A program made the position numbers and the translations under genes. From an uncultured Oscillospiraceae bacterium (GTDB taxonomy: Bacteria; Bacillota_A; Clostridia; Oscillospirales; Oscillospiraceae), in NCBI GenBank assembly GCA_944387745.1, contig CALXGD010000180.1, positions 1 through 5,037 of the forward strand: 5,037 nt of DNA, given 5' to 3'. Positions 1 to 5,037 of this stretch are shown here, in pieces. The notes below the pieces were generated by a model, which had not been told where the DNA came from, did not search any database, and saw only the letters and a list, made by a program, of their open reading frames with translations. Position 1 is the stretch's first letter. The number at the start of each line of letters is the position of its first letter.

Positions 1-1268
1 CCGAAGGTGGCCCGGATCTGGTTCTCCAGATACCGCTGGTAGGAGAAATGGAACAGCCGGGCGTCGTTGCAGAAGCAGACGAAATGGGGGGGCTTAATGC
101 CCACCTGGGTCATATAGTAGATCTTCAGGCGGCGGCCCTTGTCCGTGGGGGGCTGCACCCGGGCGGTGGCGTCGGCCAGGACGGAATTGAGCATCCCGGT
201 GGTGATCCGCATGGCCGCCTGATTGTTCACATAAGTGATAAGCTCAAAGAGCCGATCCACCCGCTGCCCCGTCAGGGCGGAGATAAACACGATGGGGGCG
301 TAGGTCATATAGGACAGGTCCCGCATGACGTCCTGGCGCATCTTGTCCATGGTCTTGCCGTCCTTCTCGATGGCGTCCCACTTGTTCACCACGATGATGC
401 AGGCCTTCCCGGCCTCGTGGGCCAGGCCGGCCACCTTGGTGTCCTGCTCCGTGACCCCCTCCTGGGCGTCGATCATAATGAGACACACATCGCTGCGCTC
501 GATAGCCATGGTGGAGCGGAGAACGGAGAATTTTTCGATTCGGTCGTCCACCTTGGATTTCTTCCGCATCCCGGCGGTGTCGATGAAGCAGAACCTACCC
601 TTTTCGTTCTCAAAGTAGCTGTCGATGGCGTCCCGGGTGGTGCCCGCTATGTCGGAGACAATGACCCGCTCCTCCCCCAAAATCCGGTTCACTAGGGAGG
701 ACTTTCCTACATTGGGCTTGCCGATGACGGCGACTTTGATGACGTCGTCGTCCTCTTCCGCCTGGTCCTCCGGGGGGAAGTACTGGAAGCAGGCGTCCAG
801 CAGGTCGCCGGTGCCGTGGCCGTGGACAGCGGAGACAGGAATGGGGTCCCCCAGCCCCAAGTTGTAGAACTCATAGATGTCCGGATTCTCCCGGCCGGTC
901 TGGTCAGCCTTGTTTACCGCCAGCACCACCGGCTTGCCGGAGCGCAGGAGCAGGTTGGCCACCTCCTGGTCAGAGGCGGTCAGACCGGTTTTCACGTCGC
1001 ACACAAAGACGATCACCGTGGCATTCTGGATGGCGATCTCCGCCTGCTCCCGCATAAAGGACAAAATCTGGTCGTCGGTGCCCGGCTCGATGCCGCCGGT
1101 ATCCACTAGGTCAAAGACCCGGTTGCGCCACTCACAGGGGGCGTAGATCCGGTCCCGAGTGACGCCGGGGGTGTCCTCTACAATGGACAGCCGCTGGCCG
1201 CACAGTTTATTGAACAACATGGACTTGCCCACATTAGGCCGGCCCACGATGGCTACTAATGGCTTCAT
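1..1268 (-). CDS. der: Ribosome biogenesis GTPase Der (EngA), 3' end cut by window edge
   Basis: Der is a tandem-domain GTPase that assists assembly of the 50S ribosomal subunit in the cytoplasm. I translated the minus strand from the ATG at 1266-1268; 422 complete codons are present. The family is usually about 440 residues, so only a short tail is missing. The first G domain has GRPNVGKS at residues 9-16, DTGG at 57-60 and NKAD at 119-122. An acidic linker (about 166-175) follows. The second G domain has GKPNVGKS at 183-190, the switch I sequence AGTTRD at 208-213, DTAG at 230-233 and NKWD at 295-298. The C-terminal KH-like domain begins near residue 350, with LKIYYMTQVG at 381-390, and the sequence runs out in QIRATF at 417-422. 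A GGAG at 1277-1280 lies 8 bases before the ATG and supports this start. It follows the DUF512 gene on the same strand, a common clostridial arrangement. Identification is secure: two complete sets of G motifs in one chain are diagnostic. Confidence 0.97.
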   Translation of the reverse strand, partial: MKPLVAIVGRPNVGKSMLFNKLCGQRLSIVEDTPGVTRDRIYAPCEWRNRVFDLVDTGGIEPGTDDQILSFMREQAEIAIQNATVIVFVCDVKTGLTASDQEVANLLLRSGKPVVLAVNKADQTGRENPDIYEFYNLGLGDPIPVSAVHGHGTGDLLDACFQYFPPEDQAEEDDDVIKVAVIGKPNVGKSSLVNRILGEERVIVSDIAGTTRDAIDSYFENEKGRFCFIDTAGMRKKSKVDDRIEKFSVLRSTMAIERSDVCLIMIDAQEGVTEQDTKVAGLAHEAGKACIIVVNKWDAIEKDGKTMDKMRQDVMRDLSYMTYAPIVFISALTGQRVDRLFELITYVNNQAAMRITTGMLNSVLADATARVQPPTDKGRRLKIYYMTQVGIKPPHFVCFCNDARLFHFSYQRYLENQIRATF

Positions 1269-1302
1269 ACGCTTCACTCCAGTTCTAAAAGGGCTTCCCG
1301 GT

Positions 1303-1316
1303 CCTATATCTATAGG
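1303..1316. repeat. Short palindrome upstream of der
   Basis: CCTATA and TATAGG flank a two-base centre in the gap before der. It lies between the large GC-rich inverted repeat and the der ribosome binding site. It could be a small hairpin in the der leader or chance. No function can be assigned. Confidence 0.3.
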
Positions 1317-1320
1317 CGCA

Positions 1321-1395
1321 GTAGGGGCGGCCTCTGGCCGCCCGCCAACCGGGGAGGAACGCTTGGGAACACGGGCGGCCAGAGGCCGCCCCTAC
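1321..1395. repeat. Nested GC-rich inverted repeat (REP-like intergenic element)
   Basis: The 24 bases at 1321-1344 are perfectly complementary to 1372-1395, with a 27-base centre between them. Each arm is also a hairpin on its own: GGGCGGCC, a three-base loop (TCT or AGA), then GGCCGCCC. The transcript could thus fold either as one long stem or as two small stems. There is no U-rich run after it on the minus strand, so it does not look like a normal intrinsic terminator, and der lies directly downstream. The right arm overlaps the last codon and stop of the DUF512 gene. From general memory, GC-rich palindromes of this kind recur between genes in Oscillospiraceae genomes, but only one copy is in this window. 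Confidence 0.8.
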
Positions 1396-2768
1396 GGGTT
1401 ATATTGATAATACTCTGTCTCCTCCCGCATCAAAGCCTGCTCCGGCGGGGGGACGGCCAGGCCGCACATGGCGTCCAGCAGTTCATAGCCGTCCTGAGCC
1501 ACGGGGGTGACAGGGACGCCCAGCGCCCGCTCCACATCGTCCAGGGACACATCATCCAGAAAAACCCGCTCCCCGTGGCGGAGCATATTCTGGGGGATGA
1601 GCAGCCGCTGTCCCAGGGGTTTTCCTTTTAATTGAGCGATCAAATCGCCGCCTGTGACGAGGCCGGCCACCGTGATGCTCTCCCCAAAAAATTCGTTGCG
1701 GATGGGATAGACCACACCTTTTATTTTATCACATTTTTCCCCAGCCAGATCTATCAATTCTGTTAAGAATGGGGCGGCAGACACGCCGGTGGCGATGGAG
1801 AAGGGGGTTGTTTCCTCCATCTCAGACCGCTCCATCAGGTCCAGGCCCCGGCAAAATTCCTGGCGCAGCAGGCGGAGCATCCCCACCCCGTTGTCCAACT
1901 GAGTGAACTCCTCATAAAAATCTTCCTCCGGGAGCTTTCGGCCGGCCAGGAGGTAGAACTCGTCGGAGCACCACACCAGGGAGGTCCCGTGCCGGGCCCT
2001 GTGCCCGGCGGCGAAGTCCTCCACCTGGTCCACCAGGGCGGCGGCCTCCTCTCTGGTATAGGGCCGCAGGGGATAGAGGCCCTCCCGGTATTTGGTCACC
2101 CCTACCGGCACCACCGAAACGCTGTGGACGGCGGGGAACATGGCCGCCAGATCCTCCAAGGTCTTGTCCAGGGCGGGTCCGTCGTTGATACCGGGGCAGG
2201 AGACAATCTGGCAGTTCATGGTGATCCCCGCCTGGGCAAAGCGGCCCATGATTGCAATGCCCTCCCCCGCCCGGCGGTTTTTCAGCATCTGCTCCCGCAG
2301 TTCCGGATCAGTGGTGTGGACGGACACATTGATGGGGGAGATCCGCAGGGCGATGATCCGCTCCACCTCCCGCTTTGACAGGTTGGTCAGAGTCAGGTAG
2401 TTGCCCATGAGGAAGGACAGCCGGGCGTCATCGTCCTTGAAATAGAGGCTCTTCCGCATACCAGGGGGCATCTGGTCCACAAAGCAGAAGATACAGTTGT
2501 TGGCGCAGGAGCGGGCCTTGTCCATAAGATAGGTCTCAAACTCCAGGCCCAGGTCCTCTCCCTCCCCCTTCCGAACGCGAGCGGTACGGCGCGTCCCGCC
2601 CGGCTCCTGGAGGAGTAGGACGAGCGAGGAGTCGTAGGTGTAGAACTTGTAGTCCAACACATCGGCCACTGGATGGCCGTTCACCTCCAGCAACCTCTCT
2701 CCGGGCCGCAGCCCCGCCCGGCGGGCCGGACTTCTGGGGTCCACCGACCGGATAACCGTCAAACTCAC
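1392..2768 (-). CDS. PDZ / radical-SAM / DUF512 protein of unknown function
   Basis: This is a 458-residue protein of the DUF512 family, whose reaction is not known to me. A PDZ-like segment occupies about residues 5-60, including SPARRAGLRPGERLLEVNG at 13-31. The cysteines C88, C92 and C95 form the CX3CX2C pattern of radical-SAM enzymes, which would bind a [4Fe-4S] cluster and S-adenosylmethionine. The family's C-terminal DUF512 part spans about 230-438, with SDEFYLLAG at 268-276, NGVGM at 293-297, FFGESITVAGLVTGGD at 360-375 and RHGERVFLDD at 397-406. The start is GTG (2766-2768), chosen because AGGAGG at 2777-2782 lies 8 bases upstream. No signal peptide or membrane segment is seen, so a cytoplasmic location is expected. 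It lies upstream of der with a 123-base gap and no clear terminator, so co-transcription is likely. Its TAG stop lies inside a GC-rich inverted repeat. Family assignment is firm; the biochemical role is open. Confidence 0.93.
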   Translation of the reverse strand: MSLTVIRSVDPRSPARRAGLRPGERLLEVNGHPVADVLDYKFYTYDSSLVLLLQEPGGTRRTARVRKGEGEDLGLEFETYLMDKARSCANNCIFCFVDQMPPGMRKSLYFKDDDARLSFLMGNYLTLTNLSKREVERIIALRISPINVSVHTTDPELREQMLKNRRAGEGIAIMGRFAQAGITMNCQIVSCPGINDGPALDKTLEDLAAMFPAVHSVSVVPVGVTKYREGLYPLRPYTREEAAALVDQVEDFAAGHRARHGTSLVWCSDEFYLLAGRKLPEEDFYEEFTQLDNGVGMLRLLRQEFCRGLDLMERSEMEETTPFSIATGVSAAPFLTELIDLAGEKCDKIKGVVYPIRNEFFGESITVAGLVTGGDLIAQLKGKPLGQRLLIPQNMLRHGERVFLDDVSLDDVERALGVPVTPVAQDGYELLDAMCGLAVPPPEQALMREETEYYQYNP

Positions 2769-2776
2769 CGCGTTCG

Positions 2777-2782
2777 CCTCCT
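2777..2782 (-). promoter_or_regulatory. Ribosome binding site of the DUF512 gene
   Basis: A perfect AGGAGG on the minus strand, 8 bases before the GTG. It decides in favour of the GTG start, since a non-ATG start would otherwise be doubtful. Confidence 0.85.
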
Positions 2783-2907
2783 GCTGTACTGGCTTCTAAG
2801 AATCTCCTGACTCTTCATAGACCTATGTCTCTCTGTCCCATCGACATTCCTGGCCCGCAGGAAAACAGGAACACACCAAAGGACTAGAAATTAAGAATAA
2901 CCGATTT

Positions 2908-2936
2908 ATTTTACAATAAGAGAACTGAAATTGCAA
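2908..2936 (-). promoter_or_regulatory. Candidate sigma-A promoter for DUF512-der
   Basis: On the minus strand TTGCAA (2931-2936) and TAAAAT (2908-2913) are separated by 17 bases. Transcription would start near 2900 and give a leader of about 130 bases before the GTG. It is the best promoter match I found upstream of this gene, but the region is AT-rich and such matches occur by chance. Confidence 0.45.
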
Positions 2937-2974
2937 GTTAAACTGCATTATTCCCCTTCCCTTTCAAAATGTTT

Positions 2975-2996
2975 GATGGACTTTTGACTGTCCATC
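2975..2996 (+). terminator. Hairpin followed by a T-rich stretch (weak terminator-like)
   Basis: GATGGAC (2975-2981) pairs perfectly with GTCCATC (2990-2996) around an 8-base loop. A T-rich but interrupted stretch follows on the plus strand to about 3016. No plus-strand gene lies upstream to be terminated, so it may block antisense transcription or belong to an unrecognised RNA. Confidence 0.3.
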
Positions 2997-3018
2997 TTCT
3001 TTGTTTCAATTCTTTTGT

Positions 3019-3048
3019 GTGTTCCAGCCTCCCCAGGGCCGGGAACAC
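3019..3048. repeat. Hairpin GTGTTCC/GGAACAC
   Basis: A 7-bp perfect stem (3019-3025 with 3042-3048) with a 16-base GC-rich loop. There is no U-run on either side, so it is not a standard terminator. It competes with the longer inverted repeat that uses the same left arm. Confidence 0.35.
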
Positions 3049-3072
3049 CAGGAAAGATTTTGGACCCGGAAA

Positions 3073-3103
3073 CACAAAATGAAATTGGGAGTTTTATTTT
3101 GTG
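3073..3103. repeat. AT-rich hairpin of about 12 bp
   Basis: CACAAAAT at 3073-3080 pairs with ATTTTGTG at 3096-3103. The stem continues inward through one G-T and three A-T pairs to a 7-base loop at 3085-3091. Its role is unknown. Confidence 0.4.
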
Positions 3104-3209
3104 CCTGTATACAAATGGGGTTCCCCATCAATTTCCTTCCTTACTGCCATATGCCACATCTTCACTGTTTCCGCTGTGTGAGAAAGCACAGGCAAAAATC
3201 AGGCTCTCT

Positions 3210-3255
3210 AACAGCTATGTGCCGCGGAACAGAGATTCCGCGGCACATAGCTGTT
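3210..3255 (-). terminator. Perfect 20-bp stem-loop beyond the phosphoribosyltransferase gene
   Basis: Bases 3210-3229 are perfectly complementary to 3236-3255, with a 6-base loop at 3230-3235. It begins 23 bases beyond the stop of the minus-strand phosphoribosyltransferase gene, the usual place for a terminator. The U-run is poor: on the minus strand five U residues come only about 13 bases after the stem, while the plus strand reads TTTCTCT. A direct repeat TCTCTA stands at 3205-3210 and 3256-3261. It may therefore be a terminator, an mRNA-stabilising 3' stem, or a tiny inserted palindrome. Confidence 0.6.
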
Positions 3256-3278
3256 TCTCTACAAAATCTATGGCTCAC

Positions 3279-3914
3279 TCACAGCATAGACAGACCATAA
3301 CTATTTACCAGGGCATTAATTTTTTTCCCCGCTTTACACATTGCACACTCTTCCGGGGCGTAAGTAGCATAGTTTGGAATATCAGATGGGACAAACAGGC
3401 TGTAGATCGGCAAATCTCCCAGCTTATCCATCGAGCTGAATATCGAGGCAATGCCCTGCATCTTTCCTCCGTAGTACTCCACACACTCAGCCACTCGGCG
3501 CACACTTTTGCCGGAATTGATCGTGGAAATTAAAATCAAGATATTTTTTCCAGCTATCATGGGAATCAAATTATCCCGGAAAATCATCAGTCCGCTGGCA
3601 TCATACTCCGGCGTAACAATATTAATATTTTTGGACCCATTGACGGAAAACAGAGTATTTTTAGCCAAGTGGCGGGCCAGGAAGGCGCCAATCACCTCGC
3701 TCCCATCCAAGCAGACAATCGTATCCACGCCCTTTTCATAGGCGTAATGCTGCGCCAATGTCATAGCCGCCTCCCGCGCCATGACGTGCTCATGCTTCAT
3801 ACGGGTAATGTCCATGTAGTGACTGTTGTGGGAATGACGGGTGGCAAAATGCCCCTCGGTCAGAGCCACTTCCAAATTATGGTTTAATCTGGATCGAATG
3901 ACATTGTTTTTCAT
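3279..3914 (-). CDS. Phosphoribosyltransferase-fold protein (orotate PRTase-like), degenerate PRPP loop
   Basis: This 211-residue protein resembles the type I phosphoribosyltransferase family, closest in feel to orotate phosphoribosyltransferase (PyrE). The core runs from about residue 60 to 180: strand TIVCLDGSEVIGAFLARHLA at 65-84, then NILILISTINSGKSV at 124-138 in the place of the PRPP-binding loop. In active members that loop normally carries two acidic residues before the T/S-G segment; here they are replaced (IST at 129-131), while S134-G135-K136-S137 is kept. Near the C terminus, ECAMCKAGKKI (C190 and C193) resembles the CxxC tail of some orotate PRTases. I chose the ATG at 3912-3914 because AAGGAGG (3922-3928) lies 7 bases upstream. 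An in-frame ATG at 3990-3992 lacks such a site, and its extension contains the promoter. The gene stands alone with its own promoter, divergent from the DUF1643 gene. No pyrimidine genes are adjacent, so pyrE is not assigned; substrate and even catalysis are uncertain. Confidence 0.83.
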   Translation of the reverse strand: MKNNVIRSRLNHNLEVALTEGHFATRHSHNSHYMDITRMKHEHVMAREAAMTLAQHYAYEKGVDTIVCLDGSEVIGAFLARHLAKNTLFSVNGSKNINIVTPEYDASGLMIFRDNLIPMIAGKNILILISTINSGKSVRRVAECVEYYGGKMQGIASIFSSMDKLGDLPIYSLFVPSDIPNYATYAPEECAMCKAGKKINALVNSYGLSML

Positions 3915-3921
3915 AACTCCG

Positions 3922-3928
3922 CCTCCTT
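3922..3928 (-). promoter_or_regulatory. Ribosome binding site fixing the phosphoribosyltransferase start
   Basis: AAGGAGG on the minus strand, 7 bases before the ATG at 3912-3914. It rules for the 211-residue form over a form extended by 26 residues. Confidence 0.85.
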
Positions 3929-3959
3929 TTTGTTGTAAAGTACGAGTTCTTCCATCATC

Positions 3960-3988
3960 ATTATACGCTTCTTTGTGCAAAAAGGCAA
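3960..3988 (-). promoter_or_regulatory. Sigma-A promoter of the phosphoribosyltransferase gene
   Basis: On the minus strand TTGCCT (3983-3988), a 17-base spacer and a consensus TATAAT (3960-3965). The start of transcription would fall near 3953, giving a leader of about 40 bases. Confidence 0.75.
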
Positions 3989-3996
3989 TCAAAATC

Positions 3997-4012
3997 TTTA
4001 TTCATATATAAA
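3997..4012. promoter_or_regulatory. Possible operator between the divergent promoters
   Basis: An AT-rich imperfect palindrome, TTTAT and ATAAA around a six-base centre, lies between the two -35 boxes. A regulator bound here could control both genes. In AT-rich sequence such symmetry is common, so this is only a suggestion. Confidence 0.25.
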
Positions 4013-4015
4013 CTC

Positions 4016-4044
4016 TTGCCCTGTACAGATATTCCTGCTATAGT
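4016..4044 (+). promoter_or_regulatory. Promoter of the DUF1643 gene (extended -10)
   Basis: TTGCCC (4016-4021), a 17-base spacer, and TATAGT (4039-4044) preceded by TG at 4036-4037, which makes an extended -10 element. Transcription would begin near 4051, leaving a leader of roughly 115 bases. The leader contains a small GCC-TTC-GGC hairpin at about 4101-4109. Confidence 0.6.
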
Positions 4045-4164
4045 GGAGGCATAGGCATTGCACGGACCCAAATCCAACGCTTTTTTCGATGCAGACGAGC
4101 CTTCGGCGCAACAAAAATGATGTGACGGCATCAACGCCAATGAAAGATCAAAGAGGAAGATGTT

Positions 4165-4785
4165 ATGCATATACCTGCCTGTGAAACCAACCAACTGGAG
4201 CTAATCCCTTTTGCTCCTGCTCTGAAGGCCGCAAATCAGCCATCAACAAATTATGATGTAAAGAAATGGCTGTACGTCCCCAATGTTTATTCCGAATACC
4301 GATATATTCTGGGCACTCGAGGGGCGCATCCCTTGATCTGCATCGGCATCAATCCATCTACTGCCGCGCCGGATCACTTAGACAACACGCTAAAATCGGT
4401 AGAGCGCATAGCCCATTTCAACGGTTATGACAGCTTTCTCATGTTTAATGTGTATGCTCAGCGGGCTACTGATCCAGATGATATGGAACTCACCTATAAT
4501 CCAGATCTCCACCGAGAGAATATGGAGGCCTTCGACTACGCCCTCTCCTTAGACCTGAAAGGAATTCCCGCAGTCTGGGCCGCCTGGGGAACTATCATTG
4601 AGAAGCGGAACTATTTATCTGACTGTGTGCGAGATATGATTCAAATCGGCAATCAACATCACGCAGTGTGGTATTCCGCAGGCAAACGCTCTAAAAAAGG
4701 GCACCCTCATCACCCGCTGTATCTTCGCAAAGACAGCAGACTTGAGCCATTCGATATTGATCACTATATAAGCTGTCAACCATAG
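4165..4785 (+). CDS. DUF1643 family protein
   Basis: This is a 206-residue protein of the DUF1643 family; I know of no established activity for it. Family hallmarks are visible: GINPSTA at 61-67, DNT at 73-75, FNGYDSFLMFNVYA at 85-98, the WAAWG segment at 138-142, and the C-terminal GHPHHPLYLR at 179-188. The conserved N, D, N, W, H and P residues suggest a small-molecule or nucleic-acid binding pocket, but that is inference. No signal peptide or membrane segment is seen. The ATG at 4165 is preceded by AGAGGA at 4152-4157, 7 bases upstream. The protein starts with about 30 weakly conserved residues before the domain proper (VYSEYRYILG at 41-50). It diverges from the phosphoribosyltransferase gene and runs convergently towards an rRNA operon. 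DUF1643 genes are typically scattered in accessory regions and phages, which fits the lower GC here. Confidence 0.88.
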   Translation: MHIPACETNQLELIPFAPALKAANQPSTNYDVKKWLYVPNVYSEYRYILGTRGAHPLICIGINPSTAAPDHLDNTLKSVERIAHFNGYDSFLMFNVYAQRATDPDDMELTYNPDLHRENMEAFDYALSLDLKGIPAVWAAWGTIIEKRNYLSDCVRDMIQIGNQHHAVWYSAGKRSKKGHPHHPLYLRKDSRLEPFDIDHYISCQP

Positions 4786-4909
4786 TGGAAATTGCTGCAA
4801 AATTGACTTAAAAAGTGGCTGCATCAGGTCTAATCTTATTGCACCGCCAATCAATTACTTCCATATAGATAGTGATTCTTTTCATCTGTGTGGGAAAAAC
4901 TAAAACGCC

Positions 4910-4949
4910 AAAAACAAAAACAGGACAGTCATTTGTGACTGTCCTGTTT
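4910..4949 (-). terminator. Intrinsic terminator of the rRNA operon
   Basis: A perfect 14-bp stem (4918-4931 with 4936-4949) with a 4-base loop. On the minus strand the U-rich tract TTTTTGTTTTT overlaps the base of the stem and runs out to 4910. It follows the 5S gene by a few bases, as expected at the end of an rRNA operon. It may also stop plus-strand transcripts from the DUF1643 gene, though its plus-strand U-run is poor. Confidence 0.93.
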
Positions 4950-4955
4950 CCTATT

Positions 4956-5037
4956 GTGTTGGCACTACCTATGTTCCCGGCCCGTCTCCAGGCAAGTATT
5001 TTCGGCAGAAGCGAGCTTAACTTCCGTGTTCGGAATG
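4956..5037 (-). rRNA. rrf: 5S ribosomal RNA, 3' portion
   Basis: The minus strand reads from the window edge through CCGAACACGGAAGTTAAGC, the conserved loop B/helix III region of 5S rRNA. It continues through GCCGAAAATACTTG, TGGAGAC and the closing segment TAGGTAGTGCCAACAC. About 80 of the usual 115-120 bases are present; the 5' third lies outside the window. The 3' end at about 4956 is estimated and could be a few bases off. The 23S and 16S genes should lie further right. Its terminator follows immediately. Confidence 0.95.

Larger units (their letters stand above)
2868..3025. repeat. Imperfect inverted repeat bracketing the candidate promoter
   Basis: The 16 bases at 2868-2883 match the reverse complement of 3010-3025 at 14 of 16 positions (core GGAACACAC). 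A third GGAACAC stands at 3042-3048 and can pair with the same 3019-3025 segment. The two pairings exclude each other. The arms could be the ends of a small inserted element or parts of alternative RNA folds; chance cannot be excluded. Confidence 0.4.
2769..3278. other. 510-base non-coding region rich in hairpins
   Basis: No open frame here has a ribosome binding site or recognisable protein similarity. The plus-strand frames that cross it run antisense into the phosphoribosyltransferase gene or through a perfect palindrome. What can be seen is: a small hairpin TTCCTG/CAGGAA at 2847-2863; a candidate minus-strand promoter at 2908-2936; hairpins at 2975-2996, 3019-3048 and 3073-3103; a palindrome ATGGGGTTCCCCAT at 3115-3128; and a 20-bp stem at 3210-3255. 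No tRNA, T-box or riboswitch consensus was recognised. It may be leader plus intergenic debris, or may hold an uncharacterised small RNA. Confidence 0.6.

Noticed and set aside
48..695. Long plus-strand open frame of 215 codons
   Set aside because: It is antisense to der, whose G motifs are unambiguous; the frame is a by-product of GC-rich codon use and has no ribosome binding site.
1989..2400. Two overlapping plus-strand frames inside the DUF512 gene
   Set aside because: Both are antisense to a well-supported gene and show no recognisable protein features.
3210..3255. T-box or riboswitch because of the GCCGCGG motif in a strong stem
   Set aside because: The conserved T-box sequence and other helices are absent, and the stem lies downstream of a gene rather than in a leader.
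3001..3533. Plus-strand frames of 99 and 172 codons starting in the non-coding region
   Set aside because: No ribosome binding site; one reads straight through the perfect 20-bp palindrome, the other runs antisense into the phosphoribosyltransferase gene.
3279..3992. Longer 237-residue form of the phosphoribosyltransferase-like protein
   Set aside because: The extra 26 codons lack a ribosome binding site at their ATG and overlap the TATAAT promoter; the inner ATG has AAGGAGG at the right distance.
4089..4184. 31-codon upstream frame overlapping the DUF1643 start
   Set aside because: It could be a leader peptide, but no ribosome binding site precedes its ATG.
3961..4194. 77-codon minus-strand frame in the divergent gap
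   Set aside because: It lies over both promoters and the start of the DUF1643 gene and resembles no protein I know.

Overview
The window looks like a chromosomal segment of a Firmicute of class Clostridia, most likely Oscillospiraceae (Oscillibacter/Flavonifractor-like). The basis is the pairing of a DUF512 radical-SAM protein gene directly upstream of der, the AGGAGG ribosome binding sites, the GC-rich core genes and a GC-rich nested palindrome in a gap. The taxon is an inference from gene content, not from a search.

Left part (1-2768, minus strand, GC-rich): the GTPase gene der (cut at the window edge, 422 complete codons present) lies downstream of a PDZ/radical-SAM/DUF512 gene that starts with GTG. 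The gap between them holds a perfect 24-bp inverted repeat whose arms are themselves hairpins. This repeat overlaps the end of the DUF512 gene and supplies its stop codon. The two genes are probably co-transcribed, with a candidate promoter at 2908-2936.

Middle part (2769-3278): about 510 bases with no credible gene. It holds several hairpins, an imperfect long-range inverted repeat, and a perfect 20-bp stem (3210-3255) just beyond the stop of the next gene, flanked by a 6-bp direct repeat.

Right part (3279-4785, visibly less GC-rich): a divergent pair of genes. On the minus strand is a phosphoribosyltransferase-fold protein whose PRPP-loop region lacks the usual acidic pair. On the plus strand is a DUF1643 protein. 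Their promoters are back to back in a 250-bp gap, both with TTGCC-type -35 boxes and 17-bp spacers, and an AT-rich near-palindrome lies between them.

Right edge (4910-5037, minus strand): the 3' part of a 5S rRNA gene and a strong intrinsic terminator, marking the end of an rRNA operon that continues beyond the window. The divergent pair therefore sits between a housekeeping operon and an rRNA operon. No CRISPR array, transposase or complete defence system is visible.
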